In this document: one piece after another, positions 52,285 through 60,824 of the stretch | Position numbering within the stretch: the stretch's first letter is position 1 | Layout of the letters: every line of letters starts with the position of its first letter | From: Pirellulaceae bacterium | GTDB lineage: Bacteria; Planctomycetota; Planctomycetia; Pirellulales; Pirellulaceae | NCBI GenBank assembly: GCA_028280445.1 | Contig: JANQLU010000088.1 | Span: forward strand, 1-62,763 | Reading direction: 5' to 3' | Length of the DNA stretch: 62,763 bases | The notes under the pieces: model-generated | Seen by the model: only the letters and a program-made list of their open reading frames with translations | Database searches by the model: none | What the model was told of the DNA's origin: nothing | Program-made: the position numbers and the translations under genes

Positions 52285-54015
52285 TCATTCAGACATAGAG
52301 GTTTGCGAAACCTGAGTCAACGTGGATTTCCCGTTTTGTGGAAACGCTGGCCAGGTCACGGTGCCGGTTTGCTGTTGATCACCGATGATCGACGCGATTT
52401 TCGAGTTTCGCTGCCCAAGCCAAGTCCGCCGGGCCCACAACTGTGCAAGCTGATCCTGATAGATCAGCTGCCAGAGGTCTGTTTGCGTACTCATCACGCG
52501 AACCGAGTGCGGCTCTTCGCGGCTGATCAAAACCAAATCGGGCTCACCAAAACGAAGCACCCGGGTCGGATCGAAGGGTGGCGAATTGGGGCTGCGCCAA
52601 CGCCATTCGGGGTGGTCCATTCCTAAAATAAAATCGAAATGCATGTCGACGATTTCTTGCGGGTAACATGTTCGAAACCGCCCGTCGAAACCGACCTGGA
52701 TTCCGCCTGCGGTCGTTTGAGGCTGTCCGAATGCGCCAATCACATATTGTGCCCAATCGAAAGTCACCACCATTTTGCCTTCGATTTCGTTGTCGGCGAT
52801 AAATTGCAACGCAGAAACGGGGTACTGATTTCGGTGGACACGCAGATCGGTCCAGCGAACGAACATCCGCTGTGAGTAAAACAAGATGACAAACAGCAAT
52901 CCAGCGCTGATCGCGGCCTTGCATAACGCCGACGTTGTCGATTTTTCCTGGATGAACTGGATTGGTTTGAAGCCGGCAATCCGAGTCACGGCTGAAGCAA
53001 AATGTGGCGGTATCCAAAACCCGAACAATATTGCCAACAAAGCGAGGTGTCTCATATGTTCAATCGTTTGCCATGTGACCAGCATCAGAATTGCGATTTT
53101 CGTAAAGTCTTTTTCTTTTCGCGAAAACAGCAGTGAGCAGAGCGTCGTTCCAAATAACAGCAGCGCCGGTGCAGATTTCCAACTTAGCAATTCAACCGGC
53201 ACCCATTCACTGATTTCGGGGCGCGGGACTCCCAGCGACTCGACCAGCCAAGCGTGCAATCCCGGACCATAAGGGTTGATCAATGTCGCCAAAACACTGG
53301 CAACGCCAATCAAACCTAAACCGCACACTTGTCGAATTCCCGAACGCCTTTGCACGACAATGATTTCGAGGCTGCGGAAAAAAAGAACGGCGCAAAAGAT
53401 ACAGACTCCTGCGACAAAACCGCCATGTGAATTTGCCCAGATGAAAAACAATGGGACGGCCAACCACAACCAGTAAAGTCGAGATTGATTCAATTCAACA
53501 GAGTTTGTTGGGGACGATTTTAGGTGCCACCGATCTTGCCAGCCAGCAAAGCTGTATTCCAACAATCCGATCAACAATGTCAAACCGATCAACGTCGCTA
53601 ATTGAGGACGCAAAATCCAAAAATGGGACATGTTCAATGCCGCCAGAATGCAACAAACGGCTAGCGGGACCACTGGAATTTGTTTCCGTCGCGAAATGTA
53701 AATCATCAACCCGATTGCCAAAATGCCGAGACAGGATTTGGCGATTTTCATGCCGATCGGACCGATCGAATCGATGCCGATCGCGAGCACGATTTCAGCG
53801 ATGTTTTCGTGATTGATCCAACGATATCCTGGCGCGGAATAGGAATAGGTCGTTGTTGCAGGAATCGACCAGTCATGCAGAACATCTCGTCCATATTGAA
53901 CATGTCCCCATAGATCTGGGTCAGCAGGGCAGGTCGATAAAACACAGCCACAAACGGCAACCACCGCGACGATCAACAGCAACGAAAAAAATCTGCTGGG
54001 TTGTTTTTCAGACAT
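52285..54015 (-). CDS. Polytopic membrane protein, possible glycosyltransferase-like
   Basis: A 576-residue protein with about ten to twelve membrane segments up to residue 400, then a soluble C-terminal domain. DPDLWGHVQYGRD near residue 32, in the first extracytoplasmic loop, resembles the acidic motif of membrane-embedded (GT-C-like) glycosyltransferases, but the match is short. The C-terminal region has no recognised motif. The frame is open to 54057; the ATG at 54015 is preferred because the hydrophobic N-terminal segment then starts as usual. Neither start has a good ribosome binding site. Function is uncertain. Confidence 0.72.
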   Translation of the reverse strand: MSEKQPSRFFSLLLIVAVVAVCGCVLSTCPADPDLWGHVQYGRDVLHDWSIPATTTYSYSAPGYRWINHENIAEIVLAIGIDSIGPIGMKIAKSCLGILAIGLMIYISRRKQIPVVPLAVCCILAALNMSHFWILRPQLATLIGLTLLIGLLEYSFAGWQDRWHLKSSPTNSVELNQSRLYWLWLAVPLFFIWANSHGGFVAGVCIFCAVLFFRSLEIIVVQRRSGIRQVCGLGLIGVASVLATLINPYGPGLHAWLVESLGVPRPEISEWVPVELLSWKSAPALLLFGTTLCSLLFSRKEKDFTKIAILMLVTWQTIEHMRHLALLAILFGFWIPPHFASAVTRIAGFKPIQFIQEKSTTSALCKAAISAGLLFVILFYSQRMFVRWTDLRVHRNQYPVSALQFIADNEIEGKMVVTFDWAQYVIGAFGQPQTTAGGIQVGFDGRFRTCYPQEIVDMHFDFILGMDHPEWRWRSPNSPPFDPTRVLRFGEPDLVLISREEPHSVRVMSTQTDLWQLIYQDQLAQLWARRTWLGQRNSKIASIIGDQQQTGTVTWPAFPQNGKSTLTQVSQTSMSE

Positions 54016-54072
54016 CACGCGACACACGATCAAAACAAAACGCGCGGCGTGCGTCATTGATAAATTTCAAAT

Positions 54073-54531
54073 TCAAGAAAGAGATTCAGTAACTGAAGTG
54101 CCAGTTTTCACATTGAAATGTGGCTGCAAAATGTGATTGTTGACGAGGTGCGGCATCCACAACGCTTTGTCCACTAATTCCAACATCACTTCAGATTCAA
54201 ATGGTTTTCGCAAGTAATACGATGAGCCATATTGGTCGGTTCGTCTGACAACATCGGGGGTTTGTGTCGACGAGATAAACATGGCGGGAACGTCGTTTCG
54301 TTCGGGCAACGCACGAATTTTGTCGAGCAGTGATTCGGTCGTTTCGTGATCGATGGAAACATCGTAGATCACCAAATCAATCGGCAACGACTGAGCGGCT
54401 TTGAGAGCGGCATCCACATCTTGGGCACAGTGAACGTCGTAGCCGTTGTCATGCAAAAGTGCTGACGTTGCAGTGAGATCGAGACCACATGGATCGACAA
54501 CCAGAATGGTGGGGCTGGTAATTGGATTCAT
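54073..54531 (-). CDS. Single-domain response regulator
   Basis: A 152-residue protein with a CheY-like receiver domain at 8-125. The phospho-acceptor is Asp57 (VIYDVS), the conserved Ser is at 87-88 and the Lys is Lys109 (LRKPFE). Only one acidic residue (Asp13) is present where a pair is usual, so metal binding may be weaker. The C-terminal 30 residues form no known output domain. No partner histidine kinase is in the window. It may act by protein contact. Confidence 0.88.
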   Translation of the reverse strand: MNPITSPTILVVDPCGLDLTATSALLHDNGYDVHCAQDVDAALKAAQSLPIDLVIYDVSIDHETTESLLDKIRALPERNDVPAMFISSTQTPDVVRRTDQYGSSYYLRKPFESEVMLELVDKALWMPHLVNNHILQPHFNVKTGTSVTESLS

Positions 54532-54816
54532 CGGATTGACCTTTGGGGTGTAGGGTAGCCAATCCGTTAGCCTATTTTCCTGTAGTAATGTTGCTTACTT
54601 TCTGTAATTTGCATCGTCCGGTTAATCAAAAAAAACCATTAAGTTTTCCTCGCCCCGTTCAAGCGGAAAAAACGACACAAAACAATCCAAGCCGCGGCGC
54701 TGGAACTCGCCAAATCAGTGAACGATTGGAGCCAGTGCCTTGGGATGCGTACTGTTTCGAGCTAAAATGCAGCTCTGAAATCGTCACATTTAGATTATTC
54801 GTTGAAGGTCGTTTAG

Positions 54817-57558
54817 ATGTTAAAAACAATGTCGTGTGTTGCGCTGGCGGTCGCTGTCGCCGGTGTCTTTCATTTAAGTGCGGTTGGGCAAAGTCCAAAA
54901 AAAGTTACCGAAGTCGAAGGGATTACTGAATACTCGCTCGACAATGGCGCCCGAGTTTTACTGTATCCCGACAAATCATCCGGAACGGTGACCGTTGCCA
55001 TGACGGTTTTAGTCGGTTCACGACACGAAGGTTACGGCGAAACGGGCATGGCCCATTTGCTCGAACATCTGTTGTTCAAAGGTTCACCCAAACACCAAGA
55101 CATTCCCAAGGAGATGAAAGACCGAGGTGCGACTTTCAATGGAACAACCTGGTATGATCGTACGAACTATTTCGAAACAGTGCCTGCCACCGACGCAAAT
55201 TTGGAATGGGCTCTGGACCTCGAAGCGGATCGATTGGTCAATAGCTACGTACGCGGCGAAGACCTCGCTTCGGAAATGACCGTCGTTCGCAACGAATTTG
55301 AAATTGGCGAAAACAACCCCAGCCGTATTTTGTTCCAACGCGTGATGGCGACCGCTTACGAATGGCACAACTACGGAAAATCCACGATTGGTAATCGTAT
55401 CGATTTGGAACGTGTTCCGATTCAAAGCTTGAAACGCTTCTACAAAAAATTCTATCAGCCCGACAACATTGTGCTGGTCGTTGCAGGAAAGTTTGATCCT
55501 GACAAAGCGCTCAAATTGATTCAGGAAAAATTTGGCTCACTCCCACGTCCCAATCGAAAACTGGACAAAACCTACACCGAGGAACCACCACAAGACGGCG
55601 AACGAACCGTCGTCTTGCGCCGTAATGGCGACGTGGCCGTGGTCGGTGCTGCGTATCACATTCCCGCGGCGGCTCACAAAGACTATGCCGCATGCCAAAT
55701 TTTGAGTGAAGTGTTGAGCGACCAGCCCGGCGGCATTCTCTATAAAGATCTCGTTGAGAAAAAAATTGCAAGTTCCACTTCGTCGATGGAAATCGCAGGA
55801 CATGATCCAGGCATGATCATTTGCAATGCTCAAGTGCCGAAAGATGGAAGTCCTGAGAAAACTCGCGACGCTCTGTTGAAATCAGTTCTCGGAGCGGCCG
55901 ATCGGATCACCGAAGCCGATGTGAAACGAAACGTTCAAAAGGTTCTGAAAAACCGCGAAAATCTGCAAACCAACACACAACGATTTGCCGTGGAATTGAG
56001 TGAGTGGTCTGCCTACGGCGACTGGCGGTTGTTTTTCTTGCATCGCGATCGCTTGGAAAAAGTGAATGCCGAAGCCGTCAAACGTGTTGCGAAAAAATAC
56101 CTGGTCCGCAGCAACCAGACTGTTGGCATGTTTATTCCCACAAAAAAACCGGTTCGTGCACTCGTTCCATCGCGTCCGAACATCAAACAACTGGTCGCGG
56201 GATACAAAGGCCGAAAGAAATTGGCCGAAGGCGAACAGTTGGGAACTACACCGACAGGGATCGAACGACGGATCCAACGTGGTGAATTTTCGCCGACGTT
56301 CAAATACGCGTTGCTACCCAAAGAAGCACGTGGTGATGTTGTCTATATGTCGTTGACTTTGCGTTACGGCAACGAAAAAACATTGACTAAGAATAATCGT
56401 GGTGACGCTGAAAATTTCCTGGGAACGATTTGGACGCGCGGAACGAAAACTCATGACTTCCAGGCGATCCGGGACAAGCTCAATGAATTGAAGGCGAATC
56501 TGTCTGCCAATTCAGGAAACGGGGCGGTGACGTTTAATATTCGTGCAAAACGCCATACGCTGGCGGCTACGCTGGAATTGTTGGCCGACATTTTGCGGAA
56601 TCCAACTTTCCCCGAAAAAGAATTCAATATCCTCAAAAAAGCGATGTTGACCGGAATGGAACAACAAAAATCCAGTCCACAAGCGCTGGCGTTCACAACG
56701 TTGCAACGAAAATTGAATCCTTTTCCCAAAGGAACTTATCGATATGTTCCGACGATCGAAGAGTCGATTGAGCGGATGGAAGCGGTAACGATCGAAAAAG
56801 TTCGCTCGTTCTACAAAGAGTTTCTTGGCGGAACGCACGGTGAATTGACGATCGTTGGCGATTTCGATGCCGATGCCACTTTGCCAAAAATCAAATCGAT
56901 GTTGGCCGATTGGAAGTCGGATATCGCTTATGAAAGAATCAAGCGTCCGGCGCCAACAGGTGTCGCTGGTGAAAACATTACCATCAACACACCGGACAAG
57001 AAAAATGCGATTTACATTGCAGGTCGTCCCGTCGCAATTCAAGACACGGACGAAGATCACGAAGCGATTTTGGTCGGCAACAATATTTTAGGAGGTGGTG
57101 CGCTGTCCAATCGATTAGCCAACCGCGTCCGCCAAAAAGACGGGTTGTCGTATACTGTCATGTCGCGCGTTCAAGCGTCGCCAAAAGATAAAAACGGTGC
57201 GTTCTTTGCATTGGCCATGGCCAACCCCAAAAATCGGGACAAACTGGTTGCGGCGATGGCTGACGAAATGGTTCGTTTGGCGGAAAGCGGAGTGAAGGAT
57301 GACGAGTTGGAAAAAGCAAAACAGGGAATGCTGCAATCGTTGAAACGTCAACGAACCAGCGATCGTGGTTTGCTCAGCATGATTCACTCGCAACTGAATA
57401 ACAATCGAACGATGGAATTTGTCGCAGATCGCGAATCGAAAATCAAAAACTTGACGAAAGAAGATGTCAACAAAGCCATCAAGAAAATTGTCCAAGTCAA
57501 GAAGTTGATCGTGATCACCGCCGGCGATTTTGAAAAGAAAAATTCTGAGAAGAAATAG
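54817..57558 (+). CDS. M16 family zinc peptidase (two-domain, pitrilysin-like), secreted
   Basis: A 913-residue exported peptidase. A signal peptide (1-24) is followed by a first M16 half with the inverted zinc motif His80-LLE-His84 and a downstream Glu in the NEFEIGENNP region. The second half (about 490-910) is the inactive partner that helps form the closed chamber. Such enzymes degrade peptides and partly unfolded proteins in the periplasm. GAAGG stands before the ATG. A strong intrinsic terminator follows. Confidence 0.93.
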   Translation: MLKTMSCVALAVAVAGVFHLSAVGQSPKKVTEVEGITEYSLDNGARVLLYPDKSSGTVTVAMTVLVGSRHEGYGETGMAHLLEHLLFKGSPKHQDIPKEMKDRGATFNGTTWYDRTNYFETVPATDANLEWALDLEADRLVNSYVRGEDLASEMTVVRNEFEIGENNPSRILFQRVMATAYEWHNYGKSTIGNRIDLERVPIQSLKRFYKKFYQPDNIVLVVAGKFDPDKALKLIQEKFGSLPRPNRKLDKTYTEEPPQDGERTVVLRRNGDVAVVGAAYHIPAAAHKDYAACQILSEVLSDQPGGILYKDLVEKKIASSTSSMEIAGHDPGMIICNAQVPKDGSPEKTRDALLKSVLGAADRITEADVKRNVQKVLKNRENLQTNTQRFAVELSEWSAYGDWRLFFLHRDRLEKVNAEAVKRVAKKYLVRSNQTVGMFIPTKKPVRALVPSRPNIKQLVAGYKGRKKLAEGEQLGTTPTGIERRIQRGEFSPTFKYALLPKEARGDVVYMSLTLRYGNEKTLTKNNRGDAENFLGTIWTRGTKTHDFQAIRDKLNELKANLSANSGNGAVTFNIRAKRHTLAATLELLADILRNPTFPEKEFNILKKAMLTGMEQQKSSPQALAFTTLQRKLNPFPKGTYRYVPTIEESIERMEAVTIEKVRSFYKEFLGGTHGELTIVGDFDADATLPKIKSMLADWKSDIAYERIKRPAPTGVAGENITINTPDKKNAIYIAGRPVAIQDTDEDHEAILVGNNILGGGALSNRLANRVRQKDGLSYTVMSRVQASPKDKNGAFFALAMANPKNRDKLVAAMADEMVRLAESGVKDDELEKAKQGMLQSLKRQRTSDRGLLSMIHSQLNNNRTMEFVADRESKIKNLTKEDVNKAIKKIVQVKKLIVITAGDFEKKNSEKK

Positions 57559-57592
57559 GGCGATTTACAAAAAAGAGCCACGCACAAAAAAG

Positions 57593-57620
57593 AGCCACAC
57601 GTTTACGTGTGGCTTTTTTT
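57593..57620 (+). terminator. Intrinsic terminator of the M16 peptidase gene
   Basis: AGCCACACGT and ACGTGTGGCT form a 10-bp perfect inverted repeat with a 2-base loop, followed by seven T. It lies about 35 bases after the stop codon. Confidence 0.88.
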
Positions 57621-58164
57621 GTAGCCAGTAGGGGAGGGGAGAGGAACGAGGTTTGAGTAGGAGAGGTCGATGATGCATGCGGAAATTGTGAGGCGAAGTT
57701 GCAATCGTTTCGACTCCTTACTCTACATCCCCCGCGTCTCTGCGGCTCTGGGTGAGCCTTTTGCCGCCATCTTTGCGTTGTCTGTAGGCTCAGCATCGTC
57801 AGTTTACAAATCAGAGGCATCGCGATTGGTTCATATTTTCGGACAACGGCTCACGCAGAGTCGCGGAGGCGCAGAGGTTTGAAAAACAGCCTTCCCCAAG
57901 CTAGATACTGCAAGATTGTCGAAAAGTGGTTCGTCGTTGGTATAAAACTGCACGAACGTTCTCCCTGCAGCCTACTACCTACTCTCTACCCGCTGCTTTT
58001 CATCTACAAAATCACTTTTTTGAGCAACTGGAGGGCGTTTTTGTGGTTAATTAGACTGTCGTCAACGAGCGTTTGGGACTTATTGCATACTTTCGATCAT
58101 CGCTTCACAAAATCGCTCGATATTTGAAATCATCATCCGCTTATATTGAAAAGAGGAATTCAGA
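57621..58164. repeat. Intergenic region with an inverted pair of GCAGAGGC-type repeats
   Basis: No gene is supported in this gap. Between 57727 and 57878 the sequence reads CCCCGCGTCTCTGCGGCTC and later CTCACGCAGAGTCGCGGAGG in opposite orientation, matching copies near 2850 and 16060. CTACTACCTACTCTCTACCC near 57970 resembles a short motif at 19570. Confidence 0.6.
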
Positions 58165-59529
58165 ATGGGCAATCGATTGGTCTTGGGCCTGACCGGCCTT
58201 TTGATAGTAGTGTTTACGTGCACGGTTGTTGCACAAGATTGGAAACGTTTCCGAGGCGAAAACGGAGCTGGGGTCAGTTCCGAAACGGAATCGTTACCAT
58301 CGGAATTCGGCAGCAAAAAAAATCTTAAATGGCGTTTTAAAATGCCGGGTCCCGGATCGTCGAGTCCGATCGTGGTGGGCGACAATATTTTTGTCACTTG
58401 CTGGTCGGGTTACGGAATGAAAAAACCAGCCGGACGTGGCGGTTTTGGACGCGGCGGCGCTCAACAGGCAGATGAAGGCCAAAAGAATCTGAAACGACAC
58501 TTGATCTGTGTCGATCGGAAAACAGGCAAGCAAAAATGGATCTCGAAAGTTGATGCGGTTTTGCCTGAAGATAATTATCGAGGCATGTTTGCCGAACACG
58601 GCTACGCCACTCACACTCCGGTTTCGGATGGAAAACACATTTTTGTATTTTTCGGAAAAACAGGCGTGTTGGCTTACGACATGAACGGCAAAAAACTTTG
58701 GCAAACCAATGTTGGAAAAGGTTTGGACCGTCGCCGCTGGGGATCGAGTTGTAGCCCGATTCTCTACAAAGACAAAGTTATCGTATTGGCGTCAGCCGAG
58801 GATCAAGCCATCGTTGCTCTGGATAAAAAAACGGGCAAACAGGTTTGGAAACAGAAATACGATTCGTTGGCCAGTTGTTGGAGCACACCGATTCTGGTTG
58901 AAACCAAAGACAAAAAAACTGGCAAAGCACGTACCGATCTGGTATTGGCGATCGCTTATGAAATGTGGGGTTTAAATCCAGAAAATGGCAAACTCCGCTG
59001 GTTCTGCGAAACAGGTCAGAATAATCAGCAAAGCTCCAGTGTGGTTTACGATGGAAAACAAATTTATCACATGACTGGTCGAGGTGGCGGATCACTGGCG
59101 GTCAAAGCCGGTGCTATCGACGACGCCAAAGACGACGTTGCCTGGAAAGGACGTTACCAATCCGGGATCGCAAGCCCGATCGAAAAAGACGGATTGCTAT
59201 ATGCGATTTCCGGGAAAGTCGCGCGCTGCATCAATACGAAAGACGGGGAAGCGGTCTACCAGGAGCGGCTGAAAACAACCTCCTCGGGCAGCGGTCGAAG
59301 CGGACGTGGTTTCGGTGGCGATTATTCGTCTCCCGTCATTGGCGATGGAAAATTGTACTATGTCGCCCGCAGTGGCCACATTTATGTTTTGCAGACCGGT
59401 AAAGAGTTCAAGCAGCTGGCCGTCAATAAATTCGACGACGATGACGGTGATTTCAGCGCGACACCGGCGATCAGCAAAGGCAATTTGTTTATTCGATCGA
59501 GCAATTACCTGTACTGCGTTGGCAAATAA
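58165..59529 (+). CDS. Secreted PQQ-type beta-propeller protein
   Basis: A 454-residue exported protein. A signal peptide (1-23) leads into a propeller built of PQQ-binding-like repeats, seen as ALDKKTGKQVWKQ, GLNPENGKLRW and CVDRKTGKQKW. It lacks recognisable dehydrogenase motifs, so it is probably a binding or scaffold protein rather than an alcohol dehydrogenase. Two Gly/Arg-rich inserts (GRGGFGRGG and GRSGRGFGG) are unusual. GAGGAATTCAGA is a strong ribosome binding site. The dioxygenase-like gene follows after about 200 bases on the same strand. Confidence 0.9.
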   Translation: MGNRLVLGLTGLLIVVFTCTVVAQDWKRFRGENGAGVSSETESLPSEFGSKKNLKWRFKMPGPGSSSPIVVGDNIFVTCWSGYGMKKPAGRGGFGRGGAQQADEGQKNLKRHLICVDRKTGKQKWISKVDAVLPEDNYRGMFAEHGYATHTPVSDGKHIFVFFGKTGVLAYDMNGKKLWQTNVGKGLDRRRWGSSCSPILYKDKVIVLASAEDQAIVALDKKTGKQVWKQKYDSLASCWSTPILVETKDKKTGKARTDLVLAIAYEMWGLNPENGKLRWFCETGQNNQQSSSVVYDGKQIYHMTGRGGGSLAVKAGAIDDAKDDVAWKGRYQSGIASPIEKDGLLYAISGKVARCINTKDGEAVYQERLKTTSSGSGRSGRGFGGDYSSPVIGDGKLYYVARSGHIYVLQTGKEFKQLAVNKFDDDDGDFSATPAISKGNLFIRSSNYLYCVGK

Positions 59530-59735
59530 GCAGTAACGATTAATATTTCGTTGCAAAACACCACAAGGCGTTGGAAAACGAATGGCTGCGTGTTTTTAAC
59601 ACAACGATCCCAACCAGATTATTTACGATAAGGCTAAAACAACTCGTTTTGGCCTTTTTTTTGCTACTTGCGAATCCGCCAATTCAGTTACAATCCAGTC
59701 AGTGGATCCAGTTCAGTCACGTAAGGAAAAACTCG

Positions 59736-60602
59736 ATGAACTCAAAAATCTCAACTCCCAGTCGAAGAACTTTTGTCGGCGGTGTCGCCATGAGCACTGC
59801 ATTTTTGACGACCCCCGGGCTGTTTGCCGAGGAACTTACAAAAACTCCGAGCATGACCGAAGGTCCGTTTTATCCCGAAAAATTTCCACGGGATACTGAC
59901 AACGATTTGTTAGTCATCAACGACAGTATCACATCGGCGGTGGGAACGATTGTTCATTTGACCGGAAAAATCTTGACGCCAACTGGAAAACCAGTTCGCA
60001 ATGCGGTCGTCGAAGCGTGGCAGGTGGATAACAAAGGCGCCTATCTGCATAAAGATGGTGATGGAGGAAAGGGAAGAGATCGAAATTTTCAGGGGTTTGG
60101 TCGGTTCTTGACCAACTCCAAAGGCGAATACTATTTCCGCACCATCAAACCGGTTCCCTATCCTGGGCGAACTCCACATATTCATTTCCGCGTCGTCAAA
60201 GGCAAACAAAGACTGTTGTCGACACAGTGTTTTATCAAAGGTGAACGGCTCAACGAGCGTGATGGTTTGTTGCGATCGATTCGGAACAAAAAACAACGAG
60301 ATTCGTTGATCGTCGATTTTAAACCGCTCAAAGGTTCAAAAATCGGCGAACTCCAGGCGAATTTTGACATGGTGTTGAGTAAAACGCCAGCTGAACCCAA
60401 GTCCAAAAAAATGAAGCTACGCAAAGACCAAAATGCTCAATGGCTGGCTCCGTTGGTCGAAAATCTCTATGTCAAAAATTTTGAGCGGCGACTTGGAATT
60501 ATCACCGTTAATCCAGTCCACGGACAAAACGAGATTTTGATTGTTGGCAGCGAGAAAGGGATCGCAAAAGCTATCGAAATCATCCAAAACTGGACAGCCT
60601 AA
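59736..60602 (+). CDS. Intradiol dioxygenase-like protein with C-terminal extra domain
   Basis: A 288-residue exported protein. The N-terminus has a Tat-like signal (Arg10-Arg11 in SRRTFVGG). Residues 40-215 match the intradiol ring-cleavage dioxygenase fold, and all four iron(III) ligands are present: Tyr103 (GAYLHKD), Tyr142 (PVPYPG), His148 and His150 (PHIHF). The substrate, presumably a catechol, is unknown. Residues 232-288 form an additional domain (LVENLYVKNFERRLGIITVNP) that resembles the N-domain fold of secretin-type proteins. The ATG at 59736 follows AAGGAA; the open frame back to 59571 is not part of the gene. Confidence 0.85.
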   Translation: MNSKISTPSRRTFVGGVAMSTAFLTTPGLFAEELTKTPSMTEGPFYPEKFPRDTDNDLLVINDSITSAVGTIVHLTGKILTPTGKPVRNAVVEAWQVDNKGAYLHKDGDGGKGRDRNFQGFGRFLTNSKGEYYFRTIKPVPYPGRTPHIHFRVVKGKQRLLSTQCFIKGERLNERDGLLRSIRNKKQRDSLIVDFKPLKGSKIGELQANFDMVLSKTPAEPKSKKMKLRKDQNAQWLAPLVENLYVKNFERRLGIITVNPVHGQNEILIVGSEKGIAKAIEIIQNWTA

Positions 60603-60632
60603 GCTGATAGCCATTTACAACCAACGATTTTC

Positions 60633-60669
60633 AAACAGTCGCAGTGGCAAATTGCGACTGTTTTTTTTG
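60633..60669 (+). terminator. Intrinsic terminator after the dioxygenase-like gene
   Basis: AAACAGTCGCA and TGCGACTGTTT form an 11-bp stem with a 9-base loop, followed by a run of T to 60668. It lies about 30 bases after the stop codon. Confidence 0.88.
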
Positions 60670-60824
60670 TGCAATGACTTTGCGTCGATGCATCTGGGCG
60701 CTACATTAACCACTCCAGTGAGATCGATGTTTTTTTGGCTGCGTCGAATTCAATTGGTCTGCCAGCCACACTATAGTATGTAAAAGATCAAGCCCGCCCA
60801 TTTTTGCAAAACGGAGCATTGGTG

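Noticed and set aside
59571..59735. Upstream extension of the dioxygenase-like gene
   Set aside because: The residues before 59736 do not resemble a signal or domain, whereas the ATG at 59736 has AAGGAA and a Tat-like signal after it.
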